Shown here one piece after another: positions 1 to 9,273 of a stretch of DNA of 64,000 bases; position 1 is the stretch's first letter, and every line of letters starts with the position of its first letter. Under the pieces are notes generated by a model, which did no database searches, had not been told where the DNA came from, and worked only from the letters and a program-made list of their open reading frames with translations. Origin of the DNA: Oxynema aestuarii AP17. Its GTDB lineage: Bacteria > Cyanobacteriota > Cyanobacteriia > Cyanobacteriales > Laspinemataceae. The position numbers were made by a program, and so were the translations under genes. The stretch lies in NCBI RefSeq assembly GCF_012295525.1, contig NZ_CP051167.1, forward strand, positions 3,703,501-3,767,500, given 5' to 3'.

Positions 1-1292
1 ATATTACTCGCCTCCAAAACGGGCGGACCGTCGGCCCCTTTGGGATAGTCAATGACTGTAATCGCGCCATTCCCTTGTTTGAAATTCCAGAAATGTTCCG
101 GTCCGAGTCCGAACAAGTGACAGAGAATCGCTTTATTAATCGCGTCGTGACCGACGACTAAGGTCGTGGTATTTGGTTCGGCGGCTTCGACGACTTGGCG
201 CCAGGCGGCGATCGCGCGACGCCACACATCTTGCAAGTTCTCGCCTTCGGGCATTTGCACTGTTTCGGGGGACTGCTGCCACTGGGTCAACATTCCGGGG
301 AATTCTTGCTCGATTTCGGCCTCAAATTTGCCTTCCCACAAGCCGTGACTGATTTCGCGCAAGCCGTCGTGTAGTTTGAGTTCGATCTGGGGATGGTGTT
401 GCAAGATAATTTCGGCAGTTTCTTTCGGTCGCAACATCGAACTGCTGACCGCCGCATCGATCTCGACCTCTTTGAGAAAGTCCGCCGCTTTCTGGGCTTG
501 AGCTTTCCCGTTCTCGTTGAGGGGAACGTCGATCTGTCCTTGAAACTGCCCGTTGCGATTCCATTCCGTTTCGCCGTGACGGACTAGCAAGAGGCGCGGT
601 CCGCGATGTCCGGGACGCGGGTTCGGGAATTTGTCGCCGACGTGATGGGTGAGGTTCATCGATTCGAGTTGAACCGTATCGTTCAACCCTCCGGCAAAGT
701 TCAAGACGCTGACGCCACAGTTGGACTGCTGGATGGAGTGATAGGCGCTGGCGTCGATTCCGAGGGCGATACTGAGTAAGCAACGGTTGATCCCGTTATG
801 GGCGACGACGAGAACGGTTCCGTTTTGGTGTCGGTTTAGTAAGTCTTCCCAGAAGGCTTTTGCTTGTTCGCGCAAGGCGAGGACGGGGAAATGTTCGCGG
901 GTTTCGCCGTCGGTCTCCACGAGCATTTTGAGTTCGTGGGGGCGCTGTTTCCAGCAGCGATAGTCTTCGGCAAATTGGGTTTGCACTTCGTCGCGTAGCA
1001 TTCCTTCCCATAAGGGCAGGTCGATTTCGCGTAAATTTTCGACAAACTGCACGGGAATGGCTTTTGAGTCGCGTTTGGCGAGTTCGGCGGCGATCGTTTC
1101 TGCAGTTTGGCGGGCGCGTTGAAGCGGACTGCTATAAATGGCGTCGAAGCTAATGCCGTCGAGAACGGTGGCAACTTGACGCGCCGTGGTCTGTCCGACC
1201 TCGGTGAGGGTGGAGTGGTCCAGGCGTCCTTGGATGCGATGCTCGATGTTGTAGGTACTTTGGCCGTGGCGGACGAGTATGACGCGGGTCAT
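1..1292 (-). CDS. Two-domain histidine phosphatase (phosphoglycerate-mutase superfamily), 3' end outside window
   Basis: The reading frame opens with ATG at 1292 and stays open to the left edge, giving about 430 codons without a stop; the C-terminus is missing. Two tandem histidine-phosphatase domains are visible. The first begins MTRVILVRHGQSTYN at the N-terminus and the second has LLLVRHGETEWN near the middle, each with the RHG catalytic histidine motif. Both have later partner histidines (VVAHNGINR in the first, VVGHDAIN in the second). Such two-domain proteins of roughly 440-450 residues are common in cyanobacteria. The superfamily includes phosphoglycerate mutases, alpha-ribazole phosphatases and metal-independent phosphoserine phosphatases, and the substrate cannot be read from this sequence. 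The gene runs divergently from the CPBP protease that follows. Confidence 0.9.
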   Translation of the reverse strand, partial: MTRVILVRHGQSTYNIEHRIQGRLDHSTLTEVGQTTARQVATVLDGISFDAIYSSPLQRARQTAETIAAELAKRDSKAIPVQFVENLREIDLPLWEGMLRDEVQTQFAEDYRCWKQRPHELKMLVETDGETREHFPVLALREQAKAFWEDLLNRHQNGTVLVVAHNGINRCLLSIALGIDASAYHSIQQSNCGVSVLNFAGGLNDTVQLESMNLTHHVGDKFPNPRPGHRGPRLLLVRHGETEWNRNGQFQGQIDVPLNENGKAQAQKAADFLKEVEIDAAVSSSMLRPKETAEIILQHHPQIELKLHDGLREISHGLWEGKFEAEIEQEFPGMLTQWQQSPETVQMPEGENLQDVWRRAIAAWRQVVEAAEPNTTTLVVGHDAINKAILCHLFGLGPEHFWNFKQGNGAITVIDYPKGADGPPVLEASN

Positions 1293-1597
1293 TGCCGTTT
1301 GTGGTTCCTCCATTGAACGAGTAGGGCGGGGAATCGGCGATCGCCAATTCCGGCGACAGCAAAGGTCAGGAGAATTTTACCTTGTCGGTGGCACGGGCTT
1401 ACGATGTTTCTGGCGATCGCAACGGGGCGATCGCTAGAGGCGAAAGGGTTAGGCAGTCTGATATAGTTCTCTATTGGCGATCGCCATTGGCGACCCCGGG
1501 ACGAGTCCGAGCTATTTTGCATAATACAAGAGCGATCGCTGCTCGATTCCCCACTGCCGATTCCCGATTCCCGATCTTAGTTAACCCCGAACTGCTT

Positions 1598-3199
1598 ATG
1601 ACGTTGACGATTGTCAAGCGCTTGGTCTTGAGTTTTCTCACGGCGATCGCCTTGTTTCTGGTGAGTGTGTCCCTGGTGGAAAGCTGGAATCAACCCCAAA
1701 TTCAAAGTCGTTTGGAGTTGTATCAAACCAATTTATTACTTCATGCGGCCCAGGTGCAGCTTGGGGAAGAACAACCGGGAATGGCCGGAACTGAGACATT
1801 AATCGGGGCCAATCCCTACGAAACGGCGTTAAAACAATATCGAGATGCCCTCGAATCGGTTGAGGACAATCTCGATCGCACCCAGCAGCAGTTGGAGGAA
1901 GCCGTCGTCGTCAATCCTTCCGTACCGCAAACCGTACCGCAAAGCCCGACCCCGCCTTTGGTAGACCCCTCGGGGGTTTCGCCACAAACCTCGAAGTTAA
2001 CCCAGACGATCGCCAAATTGGAGACGTTACGCAACGAGTTGACCCTCAAAATTGGCATTCTTGAGGCTCACACGTCCCAGGTGGCCGCCGGGCGATCGCG
2101 TTGGCAGCAGTTGGGCGATCGCCCCTCCGTGGCAAACAATGCAAGTCTTTTAAAAACACTCGAAGTAGTGACCGGAATTTGGAGCGACCCGCCGCGCCTG
2201 TCACCCAATACCGAAGCTATTGTTAACGAAAATTTAGACGGCTGGTTTCGCTATCGAGTCCTGCGCGAACTCTACCAAGTGCAACAACGCCCGGACGCTT
2301 TAGCGACCTTGGAAGCGAAAGAAGCCGACATCGGACGGGATGCCCTGTTAAAATTAGCCCTCCTCACCGGATTGCCGGGATTGGGCTTTGTCTTGGGCTT
2401 AATTCTCTTACTCTTTGTCGCCATCTCTCGTCTCGTCAAAGGCAAAGAAGCCCTCTTGGCCCGTCACGAAGACGAAGTCTGGCAAACTCCCTGGGATTGG
2501 GAAACGATTTGGCAAGTCTTGATTCTCGGCTTCTTCTTCGTCGGTCAAATCCTGGTTCCAGTGATTCTCTCCCTCGGTACCAGCGCCCTCGGATGGCAGA
2601 TGGGTAGTTTAAACGTCCGAACCCAAGCGCTTTACATTCTCGCCAGTTACATCATGCTCGCTGGCGGCGGTCTGTCGGTTCTCTATTTCTCGGTTCGCTC
2701 GTTTTTCCCCCTCCCCGAGGGCTGGTTCCGCTTTCGCTGGCGGGGGAATTGGATTTTATGGGGCGTCGGCGGTTATTTGACGGCGTTGCCTTTGGTAATC
2801 CTGGTTTCGGCCCTCAATCAGCAATTTTGGCAGGGACGTGGCGGCAGTAATCCCATTTTACCGATCGCCCTCGAAGGTCGCGACAGTTTGGCTTTATCGG
2901 TGTTTTTTCTGACTGCTTCCGTGGCGGCGCCGATGTTTGAAGAAATCATGTTTCGCGGCTTCTTACTCCCTTCCCTGACGCGGTATTTCTCGGTTCCGAG
3001 CGCTATTATTTTTAGCAGTCTGTTATTTGCGATCGCCCACTTAAATTTATCGGAAGTTTTGCCCTTGGTTACCCTCGGCTTGGTCTTGGGAGTGGTTTAC
3101 ACGCGATCGCGCAATCTGCTCGCCCCGATGTTGTTACATTCCCTTTGGAATAGTGGAACTTTGGTCAGTCTATTTTTACTCGGCAGTGGGGCGAGTTAA
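1598..3199 (+). CDS. CPBP-family intramembrane glutamic endopeptidase
   Basis: A 533-residue protein beginning MTLTIVKRLVLSFLTAIALF, where the hydrophobic start suits a membrane anchor. The frame is open upstream to 1382, but that part reads through HIP1-rich non-coding-like DNA, so the ATG at 1598 is preferred. After the anchor comes a roughly 230-residue soluble, partly helical region with a Pro/Thr linker, then about seven hydrophobic segments. The catalytic motif FEEIMFRGF (EExxxR, around residues 447-453) is followed by FAIAHLN and LLHSLWN, the conserved His and His/Asn motifs of the CPBP (Abi, CAAX-prenyl-protease-like) family. Members are membrane proteases; cyanobacterial ones of this layout have no assigned substrate that I know of. 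A hairpin terminator follows directly. Confidence 0.9.
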   Translation: MTLTIVKRLVLSFLTAIALFLVSVSLVESWNQPQIQSRLELYQTNLLLHAAQVQLGEEQPGMAGTETLIGANPYETALKQYRDALESVEDNLDRTQQQLEEAVVVNPSVPQTVPQSPTPPLVDPSGVSPQTSKLTQTIAKLETLRNELTLKIGILEAHTSQVAAGRSRWQQLGDRPSVANNASLLKTLEVVTGIWSDPPRLSPNTEAIVNENLDGWFRYRVLRELYQVQQRPDALATLEAKEADIGRDALLKLALLTGLPGLGFVLGLILLLFVAISRLVKGKEALLARHEDEVWQTPWDWETIWQVLILGFFFVGQILVPVILSLGTSALGWQMGSLNVRTQALYILASYIMLAGGGLSVLYFSVRSFFPLPEGWFRFRWRGNWILWGVGGYLTALPLVILVSALNQQFWQGRGGSNPILPIALEGRDSLALSVFFLTASVAAPMFEEIMFRGFLLPSLTRYFSVPSAIIFSSLLFAIAHLNLSEVLPLVTLGLVLGVVYTRSRNLLAPMLLHSLWNSGTLVSLFLLGSGAS

Positions 3200-3204
3200 C
3201 GAAT

Positions 3205-3234
3205 AAAAACCCCCACCATCGTGAGGGTTTTTTC
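3205..3234 (+). terminator. Rho-independent terminator after the CPBP protease gene
   Basis: AAAAACCC pairs with GGGTTTTT, with an inner CAC/GTG stem and a four-base loop, and the right arm runs into a T tract. It lies 5 bp after the stop codon. The A-tract on the left arm means it could also serve the convergent gene ending at 3259. Confidence 0.85.
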
Positions 3235-3258
3235 TCAATTTAATTCTGCGCAGAAAAC

Positions 3259-3780
3259 TTATTGCGCCAGCAATTCGTCTTCTTTCGTTTTGCGATACAA
3301 CCAACTGAGCAAAAAGCCGCCACATCCGAGTTTGATTAATTCGAGGAACCAATAACTTTCGTGCATTCCATCCATGAGCGCGGGAACGGAAACCTCGCTA
3401 TCGAGCCAATTGAGTTGAATCCCTAACGCGCTCATTTGCGGCGTCAGCGCATAGGTCTGCGCCAGGACGATGCCGAGTAAAATGACCGATAAAATAACTT
3501 CCGTTTTGCCCCAATTTCTTTCGCTGCGGTGGCGGTAAACCATCGTCAGCAACCCGGTCAATACCACTGCCGCACAGAGTAATTCAATGCGGTTGAAGGT
3601 TCCGAACATCACGTATCCGGCAGAAGCAAACCCAGATTCTACGGTCATTCCAGCCGCGTACATCGTCGGCATCACGACCAAATCGACTACGGCGATCGCA
3701 CTGAGCCAAAACCCCAAGGCGAACATCGCGATCGTATGCCATGCAGGTTTTCTAACTTCAATCGTAGGAATAATTGCCAT
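3259..3780 (-). CDS. Small four-helix membrane protein, DUF4149-like, function unknown
   Basis: A 173-residue protein with about four hydrophobic segments: around residues 15-40 (FALGFWLSAIAVVDLVVMP), 60-80, 92-112 and 143-162. The tryptophan/proline pattern of the first helix and the short charged C-terminal tail resemble small DUF4149-type cyanobacterial membrane proteins. That assignment is by eye and weak. The start ATG at 3780 is preceded by GAGG about 8 bp upstream, a good ribosome-binding site. It converges on the CPBP protease gene across a shared terminator. No catalytic motif is visible and no function is claimed. Confidence 0.75.
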   Translation of the reverse strand: MAIIPTIEVRKPAWHTIAMFALGFWLSAIAVVDLVVMPTMYAAGMTVESGFASAGYVMFGTFNRIELLCAAVVLTGLLTMVYRHRSERNWGKTEVILSVILLGIVLAQTYALTPQMSALGIQLNWLDSEVSVPALMDGMHESYWFLELIKLGCGGFLLSWLYRKTKEDELLAQ

Positions 3781-3945
3781 AAGAATTGCCTCTAAAATCT
3801 ATCTCTTATTTCTTAGATTATCGAAACTCTTTGGCAATAACCATGAATTATCCTTGAGAAATGATACAGAATGTATCAAATTCGGGGGTAATCTTCCTTC
3901 GATTTATTAATTTTTGTGAAGGACGGGCGATCGATGTCAAATCGG

Positions 3946-5295
3946 TTAAAACTTATCCGCAATTCGCATAAAAATGGCTTCGGGGATGGCATGTTCGCGA
4001 TCGTAGACGCCGCGATATTTCGCCGCAATCCCCTCCCAATCGATCTCCTCGTCGGAGAGAACGCGATCGCGAAATAAGTCGATCGCTTTTCCCGTTAACC
4101 CCTTTTCCACACAACTTTTAACCGCCAAACGGGTTTCGTCAATTTCGCCGAGACATTCAAAAGGAGTATGTTCCGTCAACCCTAACATCTGTTCGTAAAC
4201 CGGGAGTAAATCCGGGTCGTCGAATAAGTTTTTGCCAAATACCGCATCGACCCGGTCGGGGTCGAAAAACGCCATCAAATTCGTCCAAACATACGCACAT
4301 TTGGGGCATTTTTTACACCAGGGTTTTTCAATATTGCACGAATGAATATCGCCTAAAACTTCTGGATATTGGGTTAATTTTTCAAAAATTCGATATTCGT
4401 AAATCGGTTGGAGAATCCCGAAATAGCTTAAATTTGAAAATAAATTGGTTTGGATGTAGCGATTGAGTTCGATTTCCGCTTCGTAACTTTTTCCCCATTG
4501 GTGATTGACTTCCCCTAAGCTATCCGAAACTAAATTGCCAGTGTTGGCACTTTTTTCATGAGCCAAACTTAAATAGCGATATCCTCCCGCCAGCATCAAG
4601 ATTAAAGATTCAAACACGGAAACTGGGGTTTCTGGAACGGTAATTCCCGAAAGCTGTGGAAAGTAAAGGGAAACGAAAGGACAGTCTAAAAAATCGTCGT
4701 AAATCGAGATTTGATGCGAACGAACTGGACGGACATGCTTGAGAACTCGTGAAATCAAACGATGTTGTAAATTAGACTGACCGTAAATACTGTGGGAATA
4801 TTGAAAAGAGGCAAAAGGAAGGTTGGCTTCCTCAAGCATTTTCATGGCGACAATGCTATCTTTTCCTCCACCACAAGCGGCGAGAATGATGTCATTACGA
4901 TCGCCTAATTCTACAGCTTCGGAGGTTCCCAGGCGATCGTAAATCAATTGCGGTCCGCGATAGTCGCCGACGTTGTTTTCATACCAATGTTGTGCGAAAA
5001 CACCACAATAAATTCGGTTGAATAAGGTTAATGCATCTTCGCATAGCCGATCGGAAATAATAGAAATATCGTATTTTTCCGGATAAACCGAACAGAATTT
5101 CATGCCTTCAAATAAGGCAATATGTGCGTAGAGGCGATCGAGTCCTCGATCTCCGTATCGGCGATCGAGTTCGTTTAAATCAAGATCGTGATAAAAGATT
5201 TTGGTCGTAAAACTAAACTCGTCAACGGTATAGAGTAGATCGAGATGATGCTGGTGGATTTTGATTTCACGAAGGGCGATCGTCTTTACACTCAT
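3946..5295 (-). CDS. PP-loop ATP-pyrophosphatase-fold protein, possibly MurL-like
   Basis: A 449-residue soluble protein. Around residues 137-150 it carries ILAACGGGKDSIVAMK, a PP-loop (GGxDS-type) motif of the ATP-pyrophosphatase superfamily, whose members adenylate substrates and release pyrophosphate. A cysteine cluster follows at about residues 320-333 (CNIEKPWCKKCPKC), probably metal-binding. The stretch SANTGN...VNHQWGKSYEAE (about 250-275) resembles, from memory, MurL, an ATP-using epimerase acting on UDP-MurNAc-L-Ala-L-Glu. That family link is an inference. The N-terminal 130 residues contain no motif I recognise. The gene stands alone, with AT-rich spacers of 165 bp and 297 bp on either side. 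Confidence 0.8.
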   Translation of the reverse strand: MSVKTIALREIKIHQHHLDLLYTVDEFSFTTKIFYHDLDLNELDRRYGDRGLDRLYAHIALFEGMKFCSVYPEKYDISIISDRLCEDALTLFNRIYCGVFAQHWYENNVGDYRGPQLIYDRLGTSEAVELGDRNDIILAACGGGKDSIVAMKMLEEANLPFASFQYSHSIYGQSNLQHRLISRVLKHVRPVRSHQISIYDDFLDCPFVSLYFPQLSGITVPETPVSVFESLILMLAGGYRYLSLAHEKSANTGNLVSDSLGEVNHQWGKSYEAEIELNRYIQTNLFSNLSYFGILQPIYEYRIFEKLTQYPEVLGDIHSCNIEKPWCKKCPKCAYVWTNLMAFFDPDRVDAVFGKNLFDDPDLLPVYEQMLGLTEHTPFECLGEIDETRLAVKSCVEKGLTGKAIDLFRDRVLSDEEIDWEGIAAKYRGVYDREHAIPEAIFMRIADKF

Positions 5296-5592
5296 GAGAA
5301 ACTTTGATTGCTAGGATTAATTAATTATAAGTTTTTTTATGCCAATTTTAACGATCTTCTTAACCTCTGAGAATTGAGGAAAATGGATCGATATTTTTAA
5401 GTAAAATTAGATAAATTTTCAGTTTTCGTAACTTACCCTTTCTCTAAGCTGTCCGATATTTAAACTGCACCCGTAAAACCAGAAGTCCTTCCTAAAGGTA
5501 CCATAGAATAAGGTTTATGGTTCGGCGGGCATTCTACCCGCCTCTTGACTCTTATATATTTTAAAAGAGAAACAGCTTATTCCACTGCCGGG
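5296..5592. other. AT-rich intergenic stretch with one GC hairpin
   Basis: No gene is seen. It carries the upstream region of the PP-loop gene (start 5295) and a hairpin at 5524-5542 (GGCGGG, loop CATTCTA, CCCGCC) about 50 bp past the stop of the convergently placed DUF427 gene. The hairpin is not followed by a clear T tract on either strand, so a terminator role is only possible. Confidence 0.6.
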
Positions 5593-6084
5593 TTACCATC
5601 CCATTGTTCCCGGTCCGCCTTTGAACGGACCGACAATGTTTTTAGTGACCCATCCGCCATAGTAATCCCCCGGTTGAGGTTGTACTAATTCATCGCCGAC
5701 ATAACAACTCATCGGTTTTGCGTAGAAACCAATATGATTTTCAATCGCTTCAAATCCGGGAGTGACTTTATAATAAGACCAAGCGGCGATCGCCGATTCC
5801 ATGCCTTCCATTTTTAGATAAAAATAGCGACACGATCCTTTAAATTCACACCAGGTTGTGCGTCCCGTTTCTTCCAGATATTCTAGTTTTACATTTTCTG
5901 GAGGGAAATAGTAAACTGGAGGATGGCTTGTTTCTAAAACCCGATGACCGCGATCGGTTTCGGCTAGAGTAATCCCATTTAAAACAACTTTTAAAGTTTC
6001 GCTGACGGGTTCGATACGCGGGGGACGAGGGTAATCCCATACTGACTCTTGACCGGGACCCGGGGGAATCCGTTGAGGTCGCAT
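5593..6084 (-). CDS. DUF427 domain protein
   Basis: A 163-residue soluble protein. It contains the DUF427 pattern: VVLNGITLAETDRGHRVLET near residues 33-50, then PPVYYFPPENVKLEYLE, the tryptophan-containing TTWCEFKGSCRYF, and AAWSYYKVTPGFEAIENHIGFY toward the C-terminus. DUF427 proteins are small beta-rich proteins of unknown biochemical activity that are common in cyanobacteria and actinobacteria. Length fits the cyanobacterial form, which has a short Pro-rich N-terminal extension. No signal peptide or membrane helix. It is divergent from the alcohol dehydrogenase across a 279-bp AT-rich spacer, which probably holds both promoters. Confidence 0.88.
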   Translation of the reverse strand: MRPQRIPPGPGQESVWDYPRPPRIEPVSETLKVVLNGITLAETDRGHRVLETSHPPVYYFPPENVKLEYLEETGRTTWCEFKGSCRYFYLKMEGMESAIAAWSYYKVTPGFEAIENHIGFYAKPMSCYVGDELVQPQPGDYYGGWVTKNIVGPFKGGPGTMGW

Positions 6085-6363
6085 TGTGTTCTAACTCCTC
6101 GATTCAAATGATTGAGATTATTGGGTATTGTAACTTAATTAGTTTGAATTTGCAGAATTTAAGCAATTCATCTTATTAATTGACAAGATATCGAGGAATC
6201 ACCGAGGCGTTCTACAGGTTTATCCTGCGATTTTTGTACCCAGGGGAATAAAGGGAGGAGGAAAAATTTTCTCGTCCTCAATCATTTAAAATAGTCTAAA
6301 ATCTTTTAAATACGAAGAAAACGAGGGTTAGAATAAGAAAAGTTGTCTGTAATCGATCGAACA

Positions 6364-7317
6364 ATGAAAGCAGTTTGGCTGGAAAATCAAAAATTAGAAT
6401 TAAAAACCGATCTTCCCCTACCGGAATTACAAGCGGGAGAAGCACGAGTTAAAGTATTGCGCGCGGGAATTTGCAATACGGATTTAGAATTATTACGCGG
6501 TTACTATCCTTATCGAGGGGTGCTGGGTCACGAGTTCGTGGGGGTGGTCGAAAATGGTCCGGAAAATTTAGTCAACCGTCGCGTTGTTGGCGAAATTAAT
6601 GCAGCTTGTGGGGACTGTCGTTTCTGTCGTCAGGGGGTGCCGACTCATTGCGAAAATCGGACGGTGCTGGGGATTGTCAATCGTCATGGCGCTTTTGCTC
6701 AATATCTGTCCCTACCGATTGAAAACTTGCATCTAATTCCGGATAATGTTGATACAGATGTTGCTACGTTTACCGAACCTGTAGCGGCGGCGTTAGAGAT
6801 TCAAAAACAGGTCAAAATTGGGCCGAACGATCGCGTGTTGGTGGTCGGAGACGGGAAGTTGGGGCAGTTGGTGGCGCAAACTCTGGCGTTGAGTGGTTGC
6901 GAGTTGCTGGCGATCGGGCGCCACCGGGAAAAGCTGGATTTATTGGCGGCGCGGGGGATTCAAACGGGATTTGAGGAGGCGGCGATCGCCCGCAGTTTCG
7001 ATGTTTCCGTGGAATGTACGGGGAATCCGCAGGGATTCGAGGTCGCCCGTCGTGCATTGCGTCCGCGCGGGACGTTGGTGTTAAAAAGTACCTATGCGGG
7101 GCGGTTGGAAATCGATGCGTCGGCGATCGTGGTTGACGAACTTACCCTGGTCGGGTCGCGTTGCGGTCCGTTTCCGGAGGCGATCGCGGTTTTGGCGGGC
7201 GATCGCATCGATGTCAAACCGTTAATTCAAGCCCATTATCCCCTAGATGAGGCGATCGCCGCGTTCGATCGCGCCCAAACCCGAGGGGTTCTGAAAGTGT
7301 TACTCGATATTAACTAA
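6364..7317 (+). CDS. Zinc-dependent medium-chain alcohol dehydrogenase
   Basis: A 317-residue MDR-family oxidoreductase beginning MKAVWLENQ. The family usually starts at this MKA methionine, so ATG 6364 is preferred over the in-frame TTG at 6343. Zinc ligands are visible: AGICNTDLEL (catalytic Cys), LGHEFVG (catalytic His/Glu), and the structural zinc loop CGDCRFCRQGVPTHC with four cysteines. The dinucleotide fold follows at VLVVGDGKLGQLVAQ. Overall it resembles the threonine/sorbitol/alcohol dehydrogenase class; the substrate is not readable. No convincing Shine-Dalgarno lies before either start. It converges on the small Cys-motif gene with about 30 bp between stops. Confidence 0.9.
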   Translation: MKAVWLENQKLELKTDLPLPELQAGEARVKVLRAGICNTDLELLRGYYPYRGVLGHEFVGVVENGPENLVNRRVVGEINAACGDCRFCRQGVPTHCENRTVLGIVNRHGAFAQYLSLPIENLHLIPDNVDTDVATFTEPVAAALEIQKQVKIGPNDRVLVVGDGKLGQLVAQTLALSGCELLAIGRHREKLDLLAARGIQTGFEEAAIARSFDVSVECTGNPQGFEVARRALRPRGTLVLKSTYAGRLEIDASAIVVDELTLVGSRCGPFPEAIAVLAGDRIDVKPLIQAHYPLDEAIAAFDRAQTRGVLKVLLDIN

Positions 7318-7346
7318 CTCACGATCGACTAACTCACTTAGTATTT

Positions 7347-7616
7347 TTAATGCTCCCGATAGTCCATACAGCCGATCGCCTCTTCCGTCATGGCAACTTT
7401 CGGTCTGACCGGACATTTCAGGCGATGGTCGTTGGTGAAAAAGACGCACCCGGTGCAGGGAATTTGGTGCATTCGCTTGGCTTGGCTGACTCCACTGGCG
7501 ATCGCACTTCCCACACTCCACGCGACGAGTAACGTCAATCCCCACGCCAAACAAAAGCAAAGAGGAATTAAAAAAGGTTGGATGACTTCCACAAAGGGAT
7601 GAAGTAATCGAAACAC
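7347..7616 (-). CDS. Small conserved cyanobacterial protein with one membrane helix and a Cys motif
   Basis: An 89-residue protein. GTG at 7616 is preferred because GAGG lies 8 bp upstream; a TTG nine codons further up is the alternative. It has a hydrophobic segment (about residues 14-40) followed by a soluble tail, IPCTGCVFFTNDHRLKCPV...EAIGCMDY, with four cysteines. This tail, CxxCxFFTNDHRLKC, is a pattern I recognise from small uncharacterised cyanobacterial proteins. The four Cys suggest metal binding or a disulfide pair, an inference only. It lies between a dehydrogenase (convergent) and maf (same strand, 184 bp away). Confidence 0.75.
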   Translation of the reverse strand: MFRLLHPFVEVIQPFLIPLCFCLAWGLTLLVAWSVGSAIASGVSQAKRMHQIPCTGCVFFTNDHRLKCPVRPKVAMTEEAIGCMDYREH

Positions 7617-7799
7617 GGCTCGATCCTCGGAGAATAGTAACAAGTTTTTTTACTATTACCACAGGGGTGAAACTCAAGAAAGACCAAAAATGCCAGCACC
7701 TCTGTTGGGGAATCGTCAGAGAAAATTTGACTAAACGGAAGGGCGATCGCTTGTCCGAGGGAGATCCCGGGGCGATCGTCCGATGGTAAAAGTGAGAAC

Positions 7800-8450
7800 T
7801 TAATGAGGGAGCGACCAAAACTCGGTCACGTCATAGCCGAGATCGTCGATTATTTGGCGCAATAAGGGCAGACTCAAACCGATGACGTTGGTGTGACATC
7901 CTTCGAGTTTTTCGACAAACAGACCGCCGCGACCGTCGATCGCAAAACACCCCGCACAGCGTAGGGGTTCCCCGGTGGCGACGTAAGCTTCGATCTGGCG
8001 ATCGCCGATATTGGCAAAATAAACCCGGGTAATTGCCGTCCGCACGATCGCCCGATCTTGCGCCAGATCTAACAAAGCGTGACCTGTATACAAGTCGCCG
8101 AACGAACCGCGCATTTTCTGCCAACGGGCGATCGCCTCCTGGGGATCTTCCGGTTTTCCGTGAATTTCCCCATCGAGAACCAACACCGAATCGCAACCTA
8201 AAATTAACAACGGCGATCGCTTCGGCGTCTCCTCCGTCAATGCGCCCGTTGTCGGAGTCGGACTGAACTTTTCGATCACCGCTTTCGCCTTGCACTCGGC
8301 GAGGGTTTTGACCAGTTCGTCCGGATCGCTCAACTGCACCTGGGACTCGTCAAAATCGCTACGACAAACGATCGGTTCGATTCCAGCACTTTCGAGTAAC
8401 CGCAGGCGCGCCGGAGATGTGGAAGCTAGGACAAATGCAGGAATTACCAT
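7800..8450 (-). CDS. maf: Maf family nucleoside triphosphate pyrophosphatase
   Basis: A 216-residue protein of normal Maf length. The N-terminal motif [19 protein letters not shown] is the phosphate-binding signature, followed by SDFDE, CKAKA and LILGCDSVL, all in the order expected for Maf/YhdE/YceF enzymes. Family members hydrolyse non-canonical or canonical nucleoside triphosphates (for example dTTP, UTP, m7GTP) to monophosphate and pyrophosphate. Which of these this copy prefers is not readable. There is a small insertion around residues 60-75 ([16 protein letters not shown]). It is transcribed in the same direction as the downstream small Cys protein and the upstream psbP gene. Confidence 0.93.
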   Translation of the reverse strand: MVIPAFVLASTSPARLRLLESAGIEPIVCRSDFDESQVQLSDPDELVKTLAECKAKAVIEKFSPTPTTGALTEETPKRSPLLILGCDSVLVLDGEIHGKPEDPQEAIARWQKMRGSFGDLYTGHALLDLAQDRAIVRTAITRVYFANIGDRQIEAYVATGEPLRCAGCFAIDGRGGLFVEKLEGCHTNVIGLSLPLLRQIIDDLGYDVTEFWSLPH

Positions 8451-8523
8451 ATCAAATGAATCGGTTTACAGACCCCAAGGGCGATCTTTTCCCCCTGGGT
8501 TTTCCTCAAGGGAAGGCGATCGC

Positions 8524-9066
8524 TTAATAAACAGAAAAGGAATTGACCACTGCTTCAAACAAATCTTTTACCTTCTTCCAGCGTGATTGAGTCGTGGACA
8601 CATTAAAGGTAAATAGCTTACCGCGAGAAATGGCAACACTGGCGAGATTGTGCCGTTCGCGATCGGGGAATTTCACCCGATATTCCAATAAATAATAAGT
8701 TTTCGAGCCTTTTTCCTTCATTTGCGCGTCGAGTAACTCCGCCGTCCGTCCCGAATCCGGGGGGGCGATCGCCGATTTCGAGAGCTTGTAACCCACCTCG
8801 GTCGGCGTTCCCAACTCTTCTAACGATTTGTTGTTGGGAACTTCGCTAATCACCACGCTGACATTTTCACTTTGTTCGATTAAATCGTGAAACACCACAT
8901 CCGGGCCGCCGTTCACCTTCACCTGTTCCCATCCGTTGGGATAGAGAAATTCATAACCCTTGGTAGTGTTGGCATAACTTTTGAGGGCGCCGACCACCGA
9001 AGTCGAACAACTGGTCAGCGCCAGAGTGAGTACCACTAAGAAAACGGCTGCAATTCGTTTAAACAT
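8524..9066 (-). CDS. psbP: CyanoP, PsbP-like photosystem II lipoprotein
   Basis: A 180-residue protein with a lipoprotein signal peptide: MFKRIAAVFLVVLTLALTSC, with the lipobox LTSC putting the lipidated Cys at residue 20. The mature part has the PsbP pattern YANTTKGYEFLYPNGWEQV, then VSVVISEVPNNKSLEELGTP and TYYLLEYRVKFPDRERHN, ending VVNSFSV. CyanoP is a lumenal thylakoid lipoprotein associated with photosystem II assembly in cyanobacteria. Length and order fit the family. It is the one photosynthesis-specific gene in the window and supports a cyanobacterial origin. It follows larB on the same strand after a 207-bp gap. Confidence 0.93.
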   Translation of the reverse strand: MFKRIAAVFLVVLTLALTSCSTSVVGALKSYANTTKGYEFLYPNGWEQVKVNGGPDVVFHDLIEQSENVSVVISEVPNNKSLEELGTPTEVGYKLSKSAIAPPDSGRTAELLDAQMKEKGSKTYYLLEYRVKFPDRERHNLASVAISRGKLFTFNVSTTQSRWKKVKDLFEAVVNSFSVY

Positions 9067-9273
9067 AAGTATGATTCCTAGGCAACAGTACCGGAATAGC
9101 GTTCGATGCGAGCAGCACGGCGATCGCTCCCGGTACTGTTATTGTCACATCTTGGCGACCCTTATGGTTTTGGCAGAGGCAAAGGGGGGTTTGGATTTTA
9201 GATTTTCGATTTTAGATAGAGAGGGTTGGAGAAGCATCGACATCGGTGCGATCGCCGCTAACCGCTTGTCCCC

